64,000 nucleotides of DNA from Flaccisagitta enflata. Taxonomy: Eukaryota > Chaetognatha > Sagittoidea > Aphragmophora. Each line of letters opens with the position of its first letter. Position 1 is the stretch's first letter. The position numbers and the translations under genes were made by a program. This document shows, in pieces, positions 38,900 to 50,555 of the stretch. The stretch spans positions 45,074,001 to 45,138,000 of the forward strand of contig OZ231126.1 in the NCBI GenBank assembly GCA_965153355.1, read 5' to 3'. A model generated the notes under the pieces. The model worked only from the letters and a program-made list of their open reading frames with translations, did no database searches and was not told the DNA's origin.

Positions 38900-39135
38900 A
38901 CTACCATGGCATTAGGAATTACTGCCTTGATCAAGAATTCTATTCTGCCTAATTACGGTCCTCTCGTCTCCGTCGGAAGGGAAAAGCGAGTAGAACGAGA
39001 GTAAGAAGACTGGAAGTCGTGGGATTAAATGGGATCAACCAGCATCGAGCTCGGTGAGTCGGTAATTCGGGTGACTCTCGGGGGTCGGTCACTAACTGCC
39101 GCCCATTTGCCAGTTACGCGATCGCCACTCCCACT

Positions 39136-39166
<31 letters not shown>

Positions 39167-39236
39167 CTGCCTCGTATTTTCTTCATTTTTACTTCCGGTT
39201 GCAGATGGAGACCCATCTTGAAATATATACATTTGT
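38900..39236. other. No gene recognised
   Basis: A poly-T run at 39136-39159 is the only notable item. Confidence 0.4.
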
Positions 39237-39237
39237 C

Positions 39238-39528
<291 letters not shown>

Positions 39529-39586
39529 GGTAGTTTCTAGACATGTTTCTTGACTAGTTTGACTTCTTTTCTATTTATCTATTTAC

Positions 39587-39968
39587 AGTGGGACCTCGGT
39601 TTGAGGGATTTTTAGGGACTGACTGTTTTTGTCTCTTAAATCCGAAATTCCTTAAATTGAATTTATGTTTTATCAAGGATTTTTATATAAGTTACTAAGG
39701 ATTACCAAATTCATAGTGTAACCACATCCTTTTGCTTTAAGTATGATGATAAATAATGATTGATGGCAGGATATTCATGGCACCGGAAATATTTCATTAT
39801 TTTCTAGCAAATTTTTTCTTAAAAATCATCTCAAAATACCATTTTTTTGTCAAAATTCATTAAATTCACCAAAAATTTCCCTTTGATATAAGGGATATTT
39901 TCAAAAACTTGTCTCTTAAATGCGGATATCCCTTAAATAGAGGTGCCACTAAGGTGGGATTCCACTGT
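39587..39968. mobile_element. Tc1/mariner-superfamily (pogo-like) MITE, about 380 bp
   Basis: Left TIR CAGTGGGACCTCGGTTTGAG and right end GGTGGGATTCCACTG, flanked by TA (TTTA|CAGTGG and CCACTG|TATA). The CAGTGG...CCTCGGTT terminus resembles pogo/Tigger-like TIRs. Internal subterminal repeats CTTAAATCCGA / CTTAAATGCGGA are seen. No ORF. Confidence 0.7.
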
Positions 39969-39979
39969 ATATCTATTTA

Positions 39980-40390
39980 TCCATGACTCTCCCGATTTCT
40001 CATTGAACAGCCTGCTCCATTCTCGTTTTCATTTACAAAACCCTTTTTGGTCTGTTCCTTCTAGACATGACATTTTCGCCACGTTTTCTTCCATTTATGA
40101 TATATCTCTTATTAACTCTTGCGCATCATTCCCTCCTATTCACGTTACCCCCCCCCCCCCTCCCTTTCCAACACCACCACCGCTCTCTACTCCTCTCTTT
40201 TCCTATCCACTCTTTTTTTATTTCCCTTCCTCCATATTGGTCGCCTCCCCTTAGCTTATTTTTTTTCTCCCCGTTCCTCTCTTTTTCCTCCTTCAAGCTT
40301 CATTCGCGCAGTCTTCTTCTCCTTCTTCTTTTTCTCCTTCTTTTGCTTCTCCTTCATTGGATGCCCCTTAATTCATCGAACGTCTCAAGT
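39980..40390. other. C/T-rich tract, no gene recognised
   Basis: Pyrimidine-rich plus strand with a C10 run near 40148. Confidence 0.45.
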
Positions 40391-40391
40391 C

Positions 40392-40393
<2 letters not shown>

Positions 40394-40483
<90 letters not shown>

Positions 40484-40535
40484 CTGAAAAAGAGACAGAC
40501 GGGAAGACAGACAGACAGACAGACAGACAGACAAT
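40394..40535. repeat. (AG)n and (GACA)n microsatellites
   Basis: AG 40395-40481, GACA 40504-40531. ACAGAGCACACAGAGCACAC words continue to 40765. Confidence 0.97.
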
Positions 40536-41025
40536 CAAACGCAGACTAGACAGACAAAGAGCTACACAACAAAAAGGCAGATAAAGAGCTACAGCAACAA
40601 ACAGGCAGACAAAAAGTTACAGACAGGCAGACAAACAAAAAAGATACAGAAACAGACTGACAGGCTAATAGGCAGATACTGTAGAGTTTAAGAAGGAGAA
40701 AAAACAAAGAAAGACTTTTTAATGACTGAACAGACAGAACACACAGAGCACACAGAGCACACAGAACAGAGTCAGAGACAGAGATTATCAAAATGAGGCT
40801 AAGATAGAGAATAGTATAGCACAGGGATGGGATTAGATAGAGACTGAGAGAGAGAGAGAGAGAAAAGCATCAGGAGAATCGCGGGAGAATCCCCATTAAT
40901 GACGACGACGCACCACAAAAAAATTAGTATGCAAATTCCGGCAATGTAAAACAGGCGGAGCCGCGCGCCGCCCCGAGTCACGGCTCCAGCAAAGACTGTC
41001 TGGAGTATTTAGCCGAGATTTTTTA

Positions 41026-41215
41026 GACTCCTCGTTTACGTGACTCGATAAGCATTTTGCTGGTCGTTCCGTCTGTTGGTCGAGCGGTCACAAAGCTTTC
41101 TTTTCTTTTCTTTTCTTTTCTTTTCTTTTTTTCTTTTTCTTTTTTTTTTGGGGGGGGGGAGGTTACTCCTGCCCACCCAATCACGACTATAATGTTGGCT
41201 TAATTTTGTCCTCCG
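41026..41215 (-). mobile_element. Terminal-hairpin element, degenerate
   Basis: TTTTAGACTCCTCGTTTACGTG, TCGTTCCGTCTGTTGG, a CTTTT/poly-G tract and CTCCTGCCCACCCAATCACG. Confidence 0.5.
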
Positions 41216-41233
41216 TCGGTTTGTTCGCCGTTT

Positions 41234-41360
41234 CTTAGTTGCGGACACGCAACTTTATAAGAGGTTGGTCCGTAATGATCGAGTCGAAAAGTGGGAAAAC
41301 GCGCATTTCCGCCCCTGCCCAACTGTCCGCAACTGATGGCTGTGTATCCGGCCTTGTTTT
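41234..41360 (-). mobile_element. Terminal-hairpin element, AGTTGCGGAC subfamily, complete
   Basis: Terminal hairpin AGTTGCGGACACGCAACT (stem 7, loop GACA), GTCCGCAACTGATGGCTG arm and GTGTATCCGGCCTTGTTT end. The GGAC run is almost absent, making it a short form. Confidence 0.8.
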
Positions 41361-41701
41361 TCATCCGTACATTTTTTGTCCGTTTTTATTCATTATATTA
41401 AGTTGACGAATTAAACAAACCACATAACTATATATCCATCTTAGATTCAAAGCCTCTATGTCTCTGTCAATGTGTCTGTTTGTCTTTGTCTTTGTGACTC
41501 AACCGATTTATCCGGTTTTCTTGGCCTTGTTTTTATTTCATGTACAACAAAGGAGATCACGACGATTTTCGATGTAATTGTTATTTTGATGGCTGGTTGG
41601 GCGGTCGGTTGCATTCCTCTTATCAAAGACAGAGGTTTTATCGTTGCGTCTGTGTTCAAAGTTAAATTCAAGTTAAAAAAATCATTAACCATGTTCAATA
41701 A

Positions 41702-41812
<111 letters not shown>

Positions 41813-42015
41813 CTTCCTCATTTCTCCCGCCAAGATGGCGGGTTTCACAAGGTAATCATGACAACAGAACCATAAAAGGCGGTAATAAACAAAATCGTTA
41901 TCTTCTAATTTAACCAAAAATAGATGGCCTCAAGGTTAAGCTGGAAGGAGGAAAAGGAGAAGGGAAATGACATCAAGTAGCACGACAGGAAGACAAAGCA
42001 GCGGTTGGGGTAGAG

Positions 42016-42190
42016 GAAGAAGAAGAAGAAGAAGAAGAAGAAGAAGAAAAAGAAAAAGAAAAAGAAAAAGAAAAAGAAAAAGAAAAAGAAGAAGAAGAAG
42101 AAGAAGAAGAAGAAGAAGAAGAAAAAGAAGAAGGAGAAGAGGAAGAAGAAGAGGAAAAAGTTAAAGAAAAAGAAAAAGAACAAGAACAAG
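42016..42190. repeat. (GAA)n/(GAAAAA)n repeat
   Basis: GAA, then AAAAGA hexamers, then GAA again. Confidence 0.96.
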
Positions 42191-42483
42191 AAGAGAATTA
42201 TGTAGAATGAGCGTAAGTGCAAAGAGAGGTTGAGAGGAGAAGGGCGTTAAGGGAAAGAGAGGAAAGACGAGAGGCTGAGACAAAACCTGATTGAAGAAAC
42301 CTCCATTGTAGACGCCAAAAAATGGTTTTAGTGAAGAAAGCAATTTAGGCGCGCCTCTCTCTCCTTTTCTCTCCCTTCTTTGTGGCGCGCAAGAAGCTCG
42401 CCTTGGAGATGAGCTTCTTAGTAAAGGGATCTTTTTCTCCTTTTTTATTACAGTGGCGAAATGGCTTTGGTCTCATGCTCTCA

Positions 42484-42488
<5 letters not shown>

Positions 42489-42542
<54 letters not shown>
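42489..42542. repeat. (CT)n microsatellite
   Basis: Pure CT. Confidence 0.97.
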
Positions 42543-42544
<2 letters not shown>

Positions 42545-42546
<2 letters not shown>

Positions 42547-44055
42547 CCTTGAGAGACCCCGCTTAGTGACGCCTTAGACGACGCCGATCGTCTAAAAAGG
42601 TTTTCATGATTGGGAGAAAAAAAGGCCGTCATTCAAAATCAGGCATTTTTTCATTTCTTGGTTGGTGCTCGGTTTAAGTTATGCTAGCAATTTGTTCCAG
42701 CCACATTCTAGGGACCCGACATTAATTAGCGAAAACCCACCTTCAGATGGAAATCTTTATTTTTTTCTCATTTAGTTTCTTCACTTCCTATTTATTGGCA
42801 ATCACTGTTTTGCTAATAGTAGACAAAAGTTTTTGGTCCCTTGAAATCAGTATCACTGTATCTCTGTATCACCCTGCACTTTGATGACCTAACCATCCGT
42901 TGTGCTGAAATACACTTTGATGTCGATGCTTATCTATTAGACATAGCCACAAGTTTCGACACAGCGGTTTCGTTGTGTTTAGTTGTTGCTGTCAGGTTGC
43001 CATTTTGAATTAGTACTGAGGATGATGACAATTAGGACGCCACATACACAGTAAAAACCCACTATGATGGACCCAACAGTAAATAAATCTTCTGTTTCGC
43101 CATGTATAGGTAAAGAGCAGCAAGCTCGGGTCTTTGTGTATTCTTTAAGGACTACAGGTCAGTAAGGTTTAGGGTACCAAAGAAGGTAAGGTTTGTGTCT
43201 GGTTGGGTTTGTTTTCAGTGACCGGATGACTGTAGGATCTGTCCACGAATTGTGGGTTGAAGTGAGCGTATGTCTTGGTGGTGTGGTCTAATTGGTCTCG
43301 GAGAATTAAGGATATTTTTGTTGATGACTTCAGCTTTCAATTTGTTTTATGCACGAAGGACTCATCACTCATACCGTGAGTCGGGATACCGCTACAATGT
43401 TGCTTGCATTGCAGAAAACTTCTGATCCCTGAAACAGTGCTTTACAGTGGTCAAACTGCATTGTCATAACTTTTCACAGTAATATGAATTTTTGATTTTT
43501 GAGGAAACCAACAGCGCTAGTTTTTTTTTATAATGTTTTGTGCTGATTAACCTTTTTGATATCTTCTACAAGTGATTGTTTCAGGTCAATCAGTTAACTC
43601 TCTATGCTTTGACAAGGGTTTGTTTTGATTTACAACGTGAGATTCTCTAAAATGATCAATAGTTATTACAGATGCCGATACTATTTGATTGCCCCATCAA
43701 TCTTTTTACCATTCTATATTCGTATCTATCTACGTATGATATGAATATAATGATATTCACATCATCTCCATTGAAAATTCATTGAACCCTCATTGAACCC
43801 CCATTGATCACTCATTAAACATTCATTAGAAGTTTGGCTCAAAGGCCTTTGATCTGCTTTGATATGCCAAGCCATGCTTTACCTTTACATTTGGCGATAA
43901 TGGAAATGAATCTGTTGCGGTATTAATTTATCAGTGACTTTTTTTTCTTTTCATTTTACCATGCATCTTGTCTACAGTTGTTCATTTGTTTCATTCTGGC
44001 GTATCATTAGTATCAACGCCAGTTGACGTTTTGGTAGGCTGAAATGTAAAACAAA
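42545..44055. other. No gene recognised
   Basis: About 1.5 kb of unremarkable unique-looking sequence. Frames are short, with no splice-supported exon found by eye. Confidence 0.4.
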
Positions 44056-44061
44056 AGACCT

Positions 44062-44440
44062 TTTTTAGTCGCGTGCTACGCGACCCAACATCCCGTTTTG
44101 TTACTCCGTCGGTCCTTGGTTCCGTCCATCCGTCCATTGGTGAGTCACGCTTTATTTTTTTGTTATACTTTAAGTTATTTCTAGTCATTCTTAGGCATTC
44201 TAAGTCATCCGATGTAATAAAGAATTTTAGGTCTTTCTAAGTCATTTCAAGTCATATTTTGGGTTATATTAAGCTACATAAGGTCACTTAAGTAAATTAG
44301 ATCAATTTAGTCGTTTAAGTCAGTAAAAGTCTTTTTAAGACATTTAAGTCATTTTTAGTCATTTAAAGTAATCTTGAGTCATTTAGAATCATATAAAGTT
44401 ATTATTGTCCCGCGCGCTACTTAAAGGTGCTGGCCTTGTC
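44062..44440 (-). mobile_element. Terminal-hairpin element with internal AAGTCATT minisatellite
   Basis: Left end TTTTTAGTCGCGTGCTACGC, hairpin AGTCGCGT/ACGCGAC, then degenerate TTTAAGTCATTTTAAGTCA words, and CCCGCGCGCTACTTA then GCTGGCCTTGTC at the right. It is a relative of 62172-62415. Confidence 0.65.
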
Positions 44441-44444
44441 TGCA

Positions 44445-45500
44445 GATCGCTCAGTGTTTCTCGCCCATTTTGGCCCATTTTGTCAAGTCTTTACATTTTA
44501 AAAGGAGCATGTTCATAAGAGCGTTAGGCTTAACATCTTTATAAAAAATTGAATACATGCTTGGAACATTACAAGGCTTTGATTCGGGTGACTTCTTTTT
44601 TTTTTTAGTTTTGCGTAAAGAATATGGAAAATATTTTGCGAAGAGAGAAAAATGAAGTCAAATAGACCAAGTTCGAAATTGGTTAAATACAATACTATTT
44701 CATTTTATGATATAAAGGCGTATCTAGCCGACCGGAAAAAGTCGTAAACCCGAGATATCCTCCTTGTCATGTCTTTTCTTTTATTTCGTTTGACACTTAT
44801 TTTTGACAATTGAAATTGGCAAGAATTCCCTCAACAGTCAAGCTGCTATACTACCGTTCTCGCAGGCAAGCTTTGCCAAATAAATTAAAGATTGTATTTC
44901 CGATATTTCATCTGTTGCTAGCATGCACCATTACTACCTGGGACACTTCATAATAACTAGCTCAAGATCTCACTTTTGGGGAAAAATGTGAAAAATGCGA
45001 AAAAAAGATTCAGAAATTCGACGACCAGTGATCGTAGATACGTTCTATTTGGACGAAGCAATAATCAAAATTCCAAAAACATCAAAACCGTTATGCGCAA
45101 CGTAGGCAATCAAGATATGAGGAAATGGTGCAGATGGTGCGTGAGATGCGGATGCGTGAAAGGTGCGTGGGTGATTTGTTGACGAGAACGAGAAAAAACA
45201 CAATTTTATCTGACTTTTTAGAGATTAAAACCACTAGTCACCACCAACGTCAACGCGTATCAAGAACCGCCAAACTTAATTGATATTCTACATTTGTATG
45301 TCTAAGGAAGTGATAGAAGGGGGGGGGGAGATGTGGGAAAAGGTTTTGGGCAACAAAGTCAAGGGTGATGATTCGGTCTACAGGTAACGGTAATCAAGAA
45401 ACTTCATGACCACATTTTTCCCATTGGTGTAAATTTCTGTCGTCCCTTGATTGAATGTACAGCAAGAGCAATTTCTCATTAGAGGTAAATCGTTAATTTC
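44445..45500. other. No gene recognised
   Basis: 44500-44590 shares GCGTTAGGCTTAACATC / AACATGCT words with 62040-62110. The remainder is the 3' flank of the zinc-finger block. Confidence 0.4.
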
Positions 45501-45501
45501 T

Positions 45502-46254
45502 TTAATTCAATGCATCGTGGATTTTTTGTTTATGATTTCTGAGTTGACCGATCAAAAGAAATCCTTGACCACATAACTCGCAAACATGAGACTTTAATGC
45601 ATTGTGGGTACCCGCGTGCAATCTGAGATGATGTTGAGACACGAATTTCTTGTCACATTTCTCACAGCTGTGTGGCTTTTCATCCGTGTGTAACCTTTCA
45701 TGACTTCTTAAAGATCCCGCGAAGTGGAATTTTTTTTGGCAGACTTTGCATTCATGGCTCTTTTCGGCGTTTGTATGAATCACCGCGTGTGAGATGAGAT
45801 GATTCCGATTATGGAAGAGCTTTCCACATTCGTCGCATTGGTGGGATTTTTCATCGTAGGTTTTCATGTGACCCTTTAGTTGCAGCTTTGTCTTGTAACA
45901 TTTTCCGCATTCGTCGCAAGCATAAGGCCTTTCATTGCTGTGTACTAGCTCATGATTCTTGAGATTGCAGCTTTGAGCAAACGCTGCTCCACATTCTTGA
46001 TAAACGTGATCTTTGATTTGCACTTTACCGTGTACGTGCATGTGACTCCCTAACTCATACTCTGTGGCAAAATGTTTATCGCAGGTTTCACATGCAAAAG
46101 GTTTATCATCCCTATGTTTTCTCATTTCATGCTGTTTAAGGTCTTTTTTACTCGTATATCCATTTCCACATTCCGCACAGATATGCAGACATACAGATTG
46201 TGGAGAAGCGGGAAGCGCCGCTTCTCGGAAGCAGGGTGACAGTGTCGGAAAATC
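45502..46254 (-). CDS. C2H2 zinc-finger exon, eight fingers, two degenerate
   Basis: Terminal exon from an acceptor-like TATAGTGCAG at 46255 to TAA at 45502. Eight C2H2 units follow a linker-like start (DFPTLSPCFREAALP). The fourth finger begins YACDECGKCYKTKLQLKG and the sixth HECKVCQKKFHFAGSLRS. The third has lost its first Cys (Tyr, TGT to TAT). The fourth has Tyr for its last His (CAC to TAC). Role in the family: DNA-binding transcription factor in the nucleus. There is no ATG in frame near the start, so an upstream exon is expected. A separate gene or alternative last exon relative to the block at 46484-47416 is likely, because that block has its own stop and polyadenylation signal in between. 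Confidence 0.8.
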   Translation of the reverse strand, partial: DFPTLSPCFREAALPASPQSVCLHICAECGNGYTSKKDLKQHEMRKHRDDKPFACETCDKHFATEYELGSHMHVHGKVQIKDHVYQECGAAFAQSCNLKNHELVHSNERPYACDECGKCYKTKLQLKGHMKTYDEKSHQCDECGKLFHNRNHLISHAVIHTNAEKSHECKVCQKKFHFAGSLRSHERLHTDEKPHSCEKCDKKFVSQHHLRLHAGTHNALKSHVCELCGQGFLLIGQLRNHKQKIHDALN

Positions 46255-46325
46255 CTGCACTATAGCATTAGAAAAATGATATTTCGTTTTAGAAGAGCAC
46301 TTGAACGGTTGTCACAAATCATTTC

Positions 46326-46331
46326 TTTATT
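46326..46331 (-). promoter_or_regulatory. Polyadenylation signal AATAAA
   Basis: TTTATT on the plus strand (AATAAA on the minus strand), about 155 bp after the stop of the 46484-47416 zinc-finger block and before the next block. The position suits a 3' UTR. Confidence 0.5.
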
Positions 46332-46483
46332 GGATGATCTAAAAACATGATATTTTACACATGAATCTACTATTTTTTAGATTTATTGATTGAAAATTGC
46401 CTCGATTCCACCATTTCAGACTGCATTTTGCTTGTTGGAATCTTACAAGAATAATTTTTGCTTCCCGGAAGCTTGGAAGAATA

Positions 46484-47416
46484 TTAGTATCTGCAGATAT
46501 GGTTCTTTTCTAAAGTTTTACTGTGTCGTTTGATATGCCGAGACAAATTGACATTGTGACGAAAAAACCTCCCGCACAAATTGCATTCAAAGGCCTTAGC
46601 TTCGTGCAAGCGTGAGTGTGATTTGAGCTCAGCTTTGGTAAGGAACCATTTTCCACATTGTTTACATTCGTGTTTTTTCTGTTTCTCATGACGTTTCTTG
46701 TGACTTTGAACCAAATATTTGGAATGAAATAACTTTCCGCATTCCTCACACTCATGCGATTTTTCTTGGTCGTGTTGGATCTTGTGCCGCTTAAGTTCCA
46801 TTTTGGTGAGAAATTGACTTTCGCAATGGCGACAATCGTGAGTATTGGATTTCATTTCTGTTGCAGGATCAGCCGTTTCCAAAGGAATTCCAGATGGGTG
46901 GCTTATGTGAGTTTTTGTATGCCGTTTCATGTCTGACTTGTGTCGATACCGTTTCCCACATACACCACACTCATGAAAAATATTTTCTTTGTGTAACTGT
47001 TCGTGCTTCCATAGGTTTCTAGGTTGAGAAAATGATTTGTCACAAACCCCGCATTTGAATGATTTTTCCCCTGTGTGTATCAGTTGGTGCTGTTTAAGCA
47101 AAGATTTGACGCCAAATTGCTTTCCGCATTCTTCGCATTTATGAGGCTTGATACCTTTGTGTGTCTTTTCGTGTCGAGTCAGATTTATTTTCAATGTGAA
47201 GTTTTTTCCACATTGATTGCATTCATGGGGTTTTTCCCCACTATGCACCACCACGTCGTACTTTAAATAGGCTTTACTGGTGAAGTATTTATCGCACTGG
47301 TCGCATTTGAACAGTTTTTCTCGTCGATGCACTTGACTCTCGTGAATCTTAAGATCCGATTTGTGAGTGAATCGTTTCCCACAATCACATTGGTGGCGTC
47401 TTTCTTTAGGCGAATG
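46484..47416 (-). CDS. C2H2 zinc-finger exon, about ten fingers
   Basis: The frame is open from just after an in-frame TGA at 47419-47417 to TAA at 46486-46484. The first unit is degenerate (QCDCGKRF, with one residue between the Cys instead of two). The second has Asp where its first His should be (YLKYDVVVH). Eight canonical units follow, with classical GEKPHE / GIKPHK / GEKSFK linkers early on and a 20-residue spacer containing SHPSGIPLETADPATEM after the sixth. It ends LEKNHICRY. No ATG is available upstream in frame, so it is either spliced from an unseen exon or truncated. Role in the family: sequence-specific DNA binding. Confidence 0.82.
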   Translation of the reverse strand, partial: HSPKERRHQCDCGKRFTHKSDLKIHESQVHRREKLFKCDQCDKYFTSKAYLKYDVVVHSGEKPHECNQCGKNFTLKINLTRHEKTHKGIKPHKCEECGKQFGVKSLLKQHQLIHTGEKSFKCGVCDKSFSQPRNLWKHEQLHKENIFHECGVCGKRYRHKSDMKRHTKTHISHPSGIPLETADPATEMKSNTHDCRHCESQFLTKMELKRHKIQHDQEKSHECEECGKLFHSKYLVQSHKKRHEKQKKHECKQCGKWFLTKAELKSHSRLHEAKAFECNLCGRFFRHNVNLSRHIKRHSKTLEKNHICRY

Positions 47417-47419
47417 TCA

Positions 47420-48840
47420 CAATCTCTTTTCGACGCGAGAACCCGACTCACCACCACGTTAACAGTGTTACCGCGATGTCTATTGCATTGTGACAAGTTT
47501 CTATTGTTGGATGATCTTCCTAACTACCCGGATTACCTTGCCAAACCATTTTTTGTGACTACCCCTACCCCTAGGGGGCCTAAAAATTAGGTCAAGCAAA
47601 TAACAAGCAAAACCTATCAAAAAATAGATTATCTGGTCATTTCTCAGCTTTTAATCAGTTATCATCAATCCGATGTGATGTACAAAAAATTTCATCCTAC
47701 TGCGCAAATGCTAAGTTGTTCAAAAATTGTATTATCATCAAATTTTGATCCTACTAATTTTTTTGCTATTTCATGGCAAAATCTCAGTATGCCTATTATC
47801 TTTTTTTAAAACTCTATAAATTCTCAAAGTTAATCACTTTTCAGGTTTCTATCTAATAGAGGACTACTTGAAGGACATACGCTCCAAATTTCATGCCACT
47901 GTGACACCCCAATCCCCCATAATGACACTTTTCTTCAAGCGTGATTATTCCGCACACCCCCCCAGCTCTTCTGTCACGCTCATGTCACGCTTTAAGTCTG
48001 TCACTGTCACGCCATTGTGAAACTGATGATGGAAATTTGGATAACACGATGAGAAAGAGCATGAAATTTTGTATTTACACTGAAAATTTCAGGTCTTAAC
48101 TCCCAGGCATTCAGCCATAATGAAATTTTCAATGTGATTGGTCAGTAAATTGTTGCAGAATAATCACGCTTCAAGATGAATCTTCGTAGTTAATTCTTTG
48201 TTATCAGCGCATGTATGCACTTACAAGAAAATGGTAAACCAAAAAAATCATGAAATGCCCATATCTTGGAAACCCTTTGAGAGAGACAAAAGATTTTTTG
48301 CATGGATCAATACTGTACTGGAACTATTACAAACAGAGCATTTGGTGCATCTGGGACACATCTAACCAACCCAACCGGCCCAACCAGCCTACCACCCAAA
48401 AATTCTAAAAAATGGCATAACTTCTAAAATATTTGTCCGATTTGGCTGAAATTTTGCACAGTGGTTAAATTAACCGTTGCCGAAAGATTCAGTAAATTTT
48501 TGCCAACTGGCCCAACCAGCCAAAAAAGCTGCTTATAGAGAATTTTCAAAAAAAATTGAAATCTCAATTTTTTTCAGCAGAATCAGGTCTGATTGAATTC
48601 TTGAACTGTGATTTAGTAAAATATTGCCACTTTTTTTGTTTTGCTGACTTTAACAACTCAATATTTGCTTTTTTTCGATCATTATTTGTTGCATTTTAGC
48701 CTAATTTACATGAAAATCAAGGATCAGTAACAAAATTCAGTTTTTGAACCATGTTCATATTGACATAAGCTATCTGATTATGAATGTTTTTGTCAAATTT
48801 TCTCAATTTTGAAATTGACCTATTTGGCCATCTCTCAAAC
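47420..48840. other. Repeat-rich spacer inside the zinc-finger cluster
   Basis: AT-rich sequence. It contains an inverted pair, CTTCAAGCGTGATTATTC (47934) and GAATAATCACGCTTCAAG (48156), about 220 bp apart, suggesting a small inverted-repeat element. CCAACCGGCCCAACCAGCC words occur at 48369-48530. No supported coding exon. Confidence 0.45.
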
Positions 48841-48849
48841 AGGAGATTA

Positions 48850-49082
48850 TAGAAACAGCCTTTATGAATCTTACTATGATTACTTAAAGTATCTTTCGTC
48901 GCGAATTCCTTTCCACAAACTTGGCACGTGTGTATTTCTCCCTCGTGTATCGCCTCATGACGAGTCATATTTCCTTAGGAAGAAAATTCTTTCCCGCATT
49001 TGGGGCAGGCAAAACGCGGTTTGATCGACATCCTACCAACTTTGCGCTCGTTAGAACTTGATGAATTTTTATCAAGATGATT
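48850..49082 (-). pseudogene. C2H2 zinc-finger gene start with in-frame stop
   Basis: Possible acceptor TTTCTTCCCAG at 49083, or start at ATG 49031 (MSIKPRFACPKCGKEFSS). A TAA at 48977-48975 interrupts the first finger, which then continues in the same frame (GNMTRHEAIH) into a second, complete finger TCQVCGKEFATKDTLSNHSK to IHKG. After that the frame runs into non-finger sequence. An intact version would need a sense codon at that position. It is a nonsense allele, a sequencing error or a pseudogene. Confidence 0.6.
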
Positions 49083-49346
49083 CTGGGAAGAAACCTGCGC
49101 GGAGGTTATTTTGTTTTGGTTTTTTTTTAAAGTGTTGAATTCAAAGTCGGGGTGTATGGCGGAAATATAGAAGCGACGTTGAGACTAGACGCAAGACAGA
49201 TTTTTCCTTTGGTTTAGTATAAGGAGAGACCGTCACGGTAAGAGAAGTGGTAAATTAAGTTAAGTAAAACAAAATCTGAGGGTATTAGCGAGTGAACTTT
49301 GTTTTTTTTTTTTCTTTTTTTTTTTTAAATTGATAGTAACCATAGG

Positions 49347-49485
49347 TAGCAAGATCATATGCATCCCCGTTTCTCTGTCGGTAGACAGAGGTGGAGATTT
49401 TAAAAAATGCTGGATAGCAACAACAGGTAGTGAGATCATATGCATCCCCGTATCTCTGTCGGTAGACAGAGGTGGAGATTTAATA
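49347..49485. repeat. 81-bp tandem duplication, in frame on the minus strand
   Basis: AGATCATATGCATCCCCG...GTAGACAGAGGTGGAGATTT occurs at about 49350-49402 and 49431-49483, offset 81 bp. On the minus strand both read SPPLSTDR(D/E)TGMHMI. Confidence 0.85.
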
Positions 49486-49776
49486 GGAAAAAATAACGTA
49501 AAGAAAGGAGCCACGGCGGCGGTCATGTCAACCCCTGAACTTTGATGCAATTGGAAAGAGAGTACTGAATTTATAGCCGGACGATTTCGATGCTATGGCG
49601 AAAGTGGATTTGATCACGAAGGCTAAGGTCACATTTTGTAAACAAAAACGCTGTTGTCTACTTCTGACGGTCAAATTATGGTCATGCGGGCCACAGAACC
49701 TTTGACAAAAGGACACGAAAGAGACCTTGAAAACGCCTTTGTCACGTGACAGTGCGCGGGAGAGAGAGAGAGAGAG

Positions 49777-50297
49777 CATCTCGGTGAAAGAACCGTATTT
49801 TTGGTTTATTTCCATTTTCACTTTTTTTTCTCTTTAATGAATTTAAGCGACCTTAGTTCACATTCAATAGTAAAATGTGATGACTACAGATTTTATCGAT
49901 CATTTTTTTGTGTAGTCATCGCGAAATATGTGGGTTTTTGAGTTATTAACTGTTTAAATACTGTTCAAAAGTACTAAGAATACCATAAGATGCTTTCAAA
50001 AAGACACTATCATTTTGTATGTCAGTGTGTCTGTCTCTGAGCACTTCATTCAGAGAAACGATGACAGACGAGCAATCCTCTAGCTTTTCTTGAGACAAAG
50101 TGCTTCACATTTGATTACGATTCATGTTTCATAATGAGCAAACATCTTGCATGGCAGCCACAGGTGAGCCCAGAGTTTTCTACGAGCCTAAGTCACTAAA
50201 TCTAAAATAAATATTTCATCAACAGTCAAATTGCTTTAGGCTGGATAACAGTAAACTCACAAATTAGAGCCTGCTAGAATACGACCAAATCACTGTT

Positions 50298-50300
<3 letters not shown>
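49777..50300. repeat. About 520-bp dispersed repeat, copy 1
   Basis: Starts CATCTCGGTGAAAGAACCGT and ends CGACCAAATCACTG. It is similar throughout to 50795-51314 with scattered substitutions. Confidence 0.88.
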
Positions 50301-50395
<95 letters not shown>

Positions 50396-50494
50396 AAGAG
50401 AGAACGAAGGAGAGAAACTGTGGTCGCGGTCACGAGGCTAAAAGATAGACAGACAGGTAGACGGATAGACAGACAAAAAGACGGACATGTAAAG

Positions 50495-50552
<58 letters not shown>
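50301..50552. repeat. (AG)n then (GATA)n microsatellites
   Basis: AG 50302-50402. GATA 50492-50552, ending at the foldback element. Confidence 0.97.
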
Positions 50553-50555
<3 letters not shown>

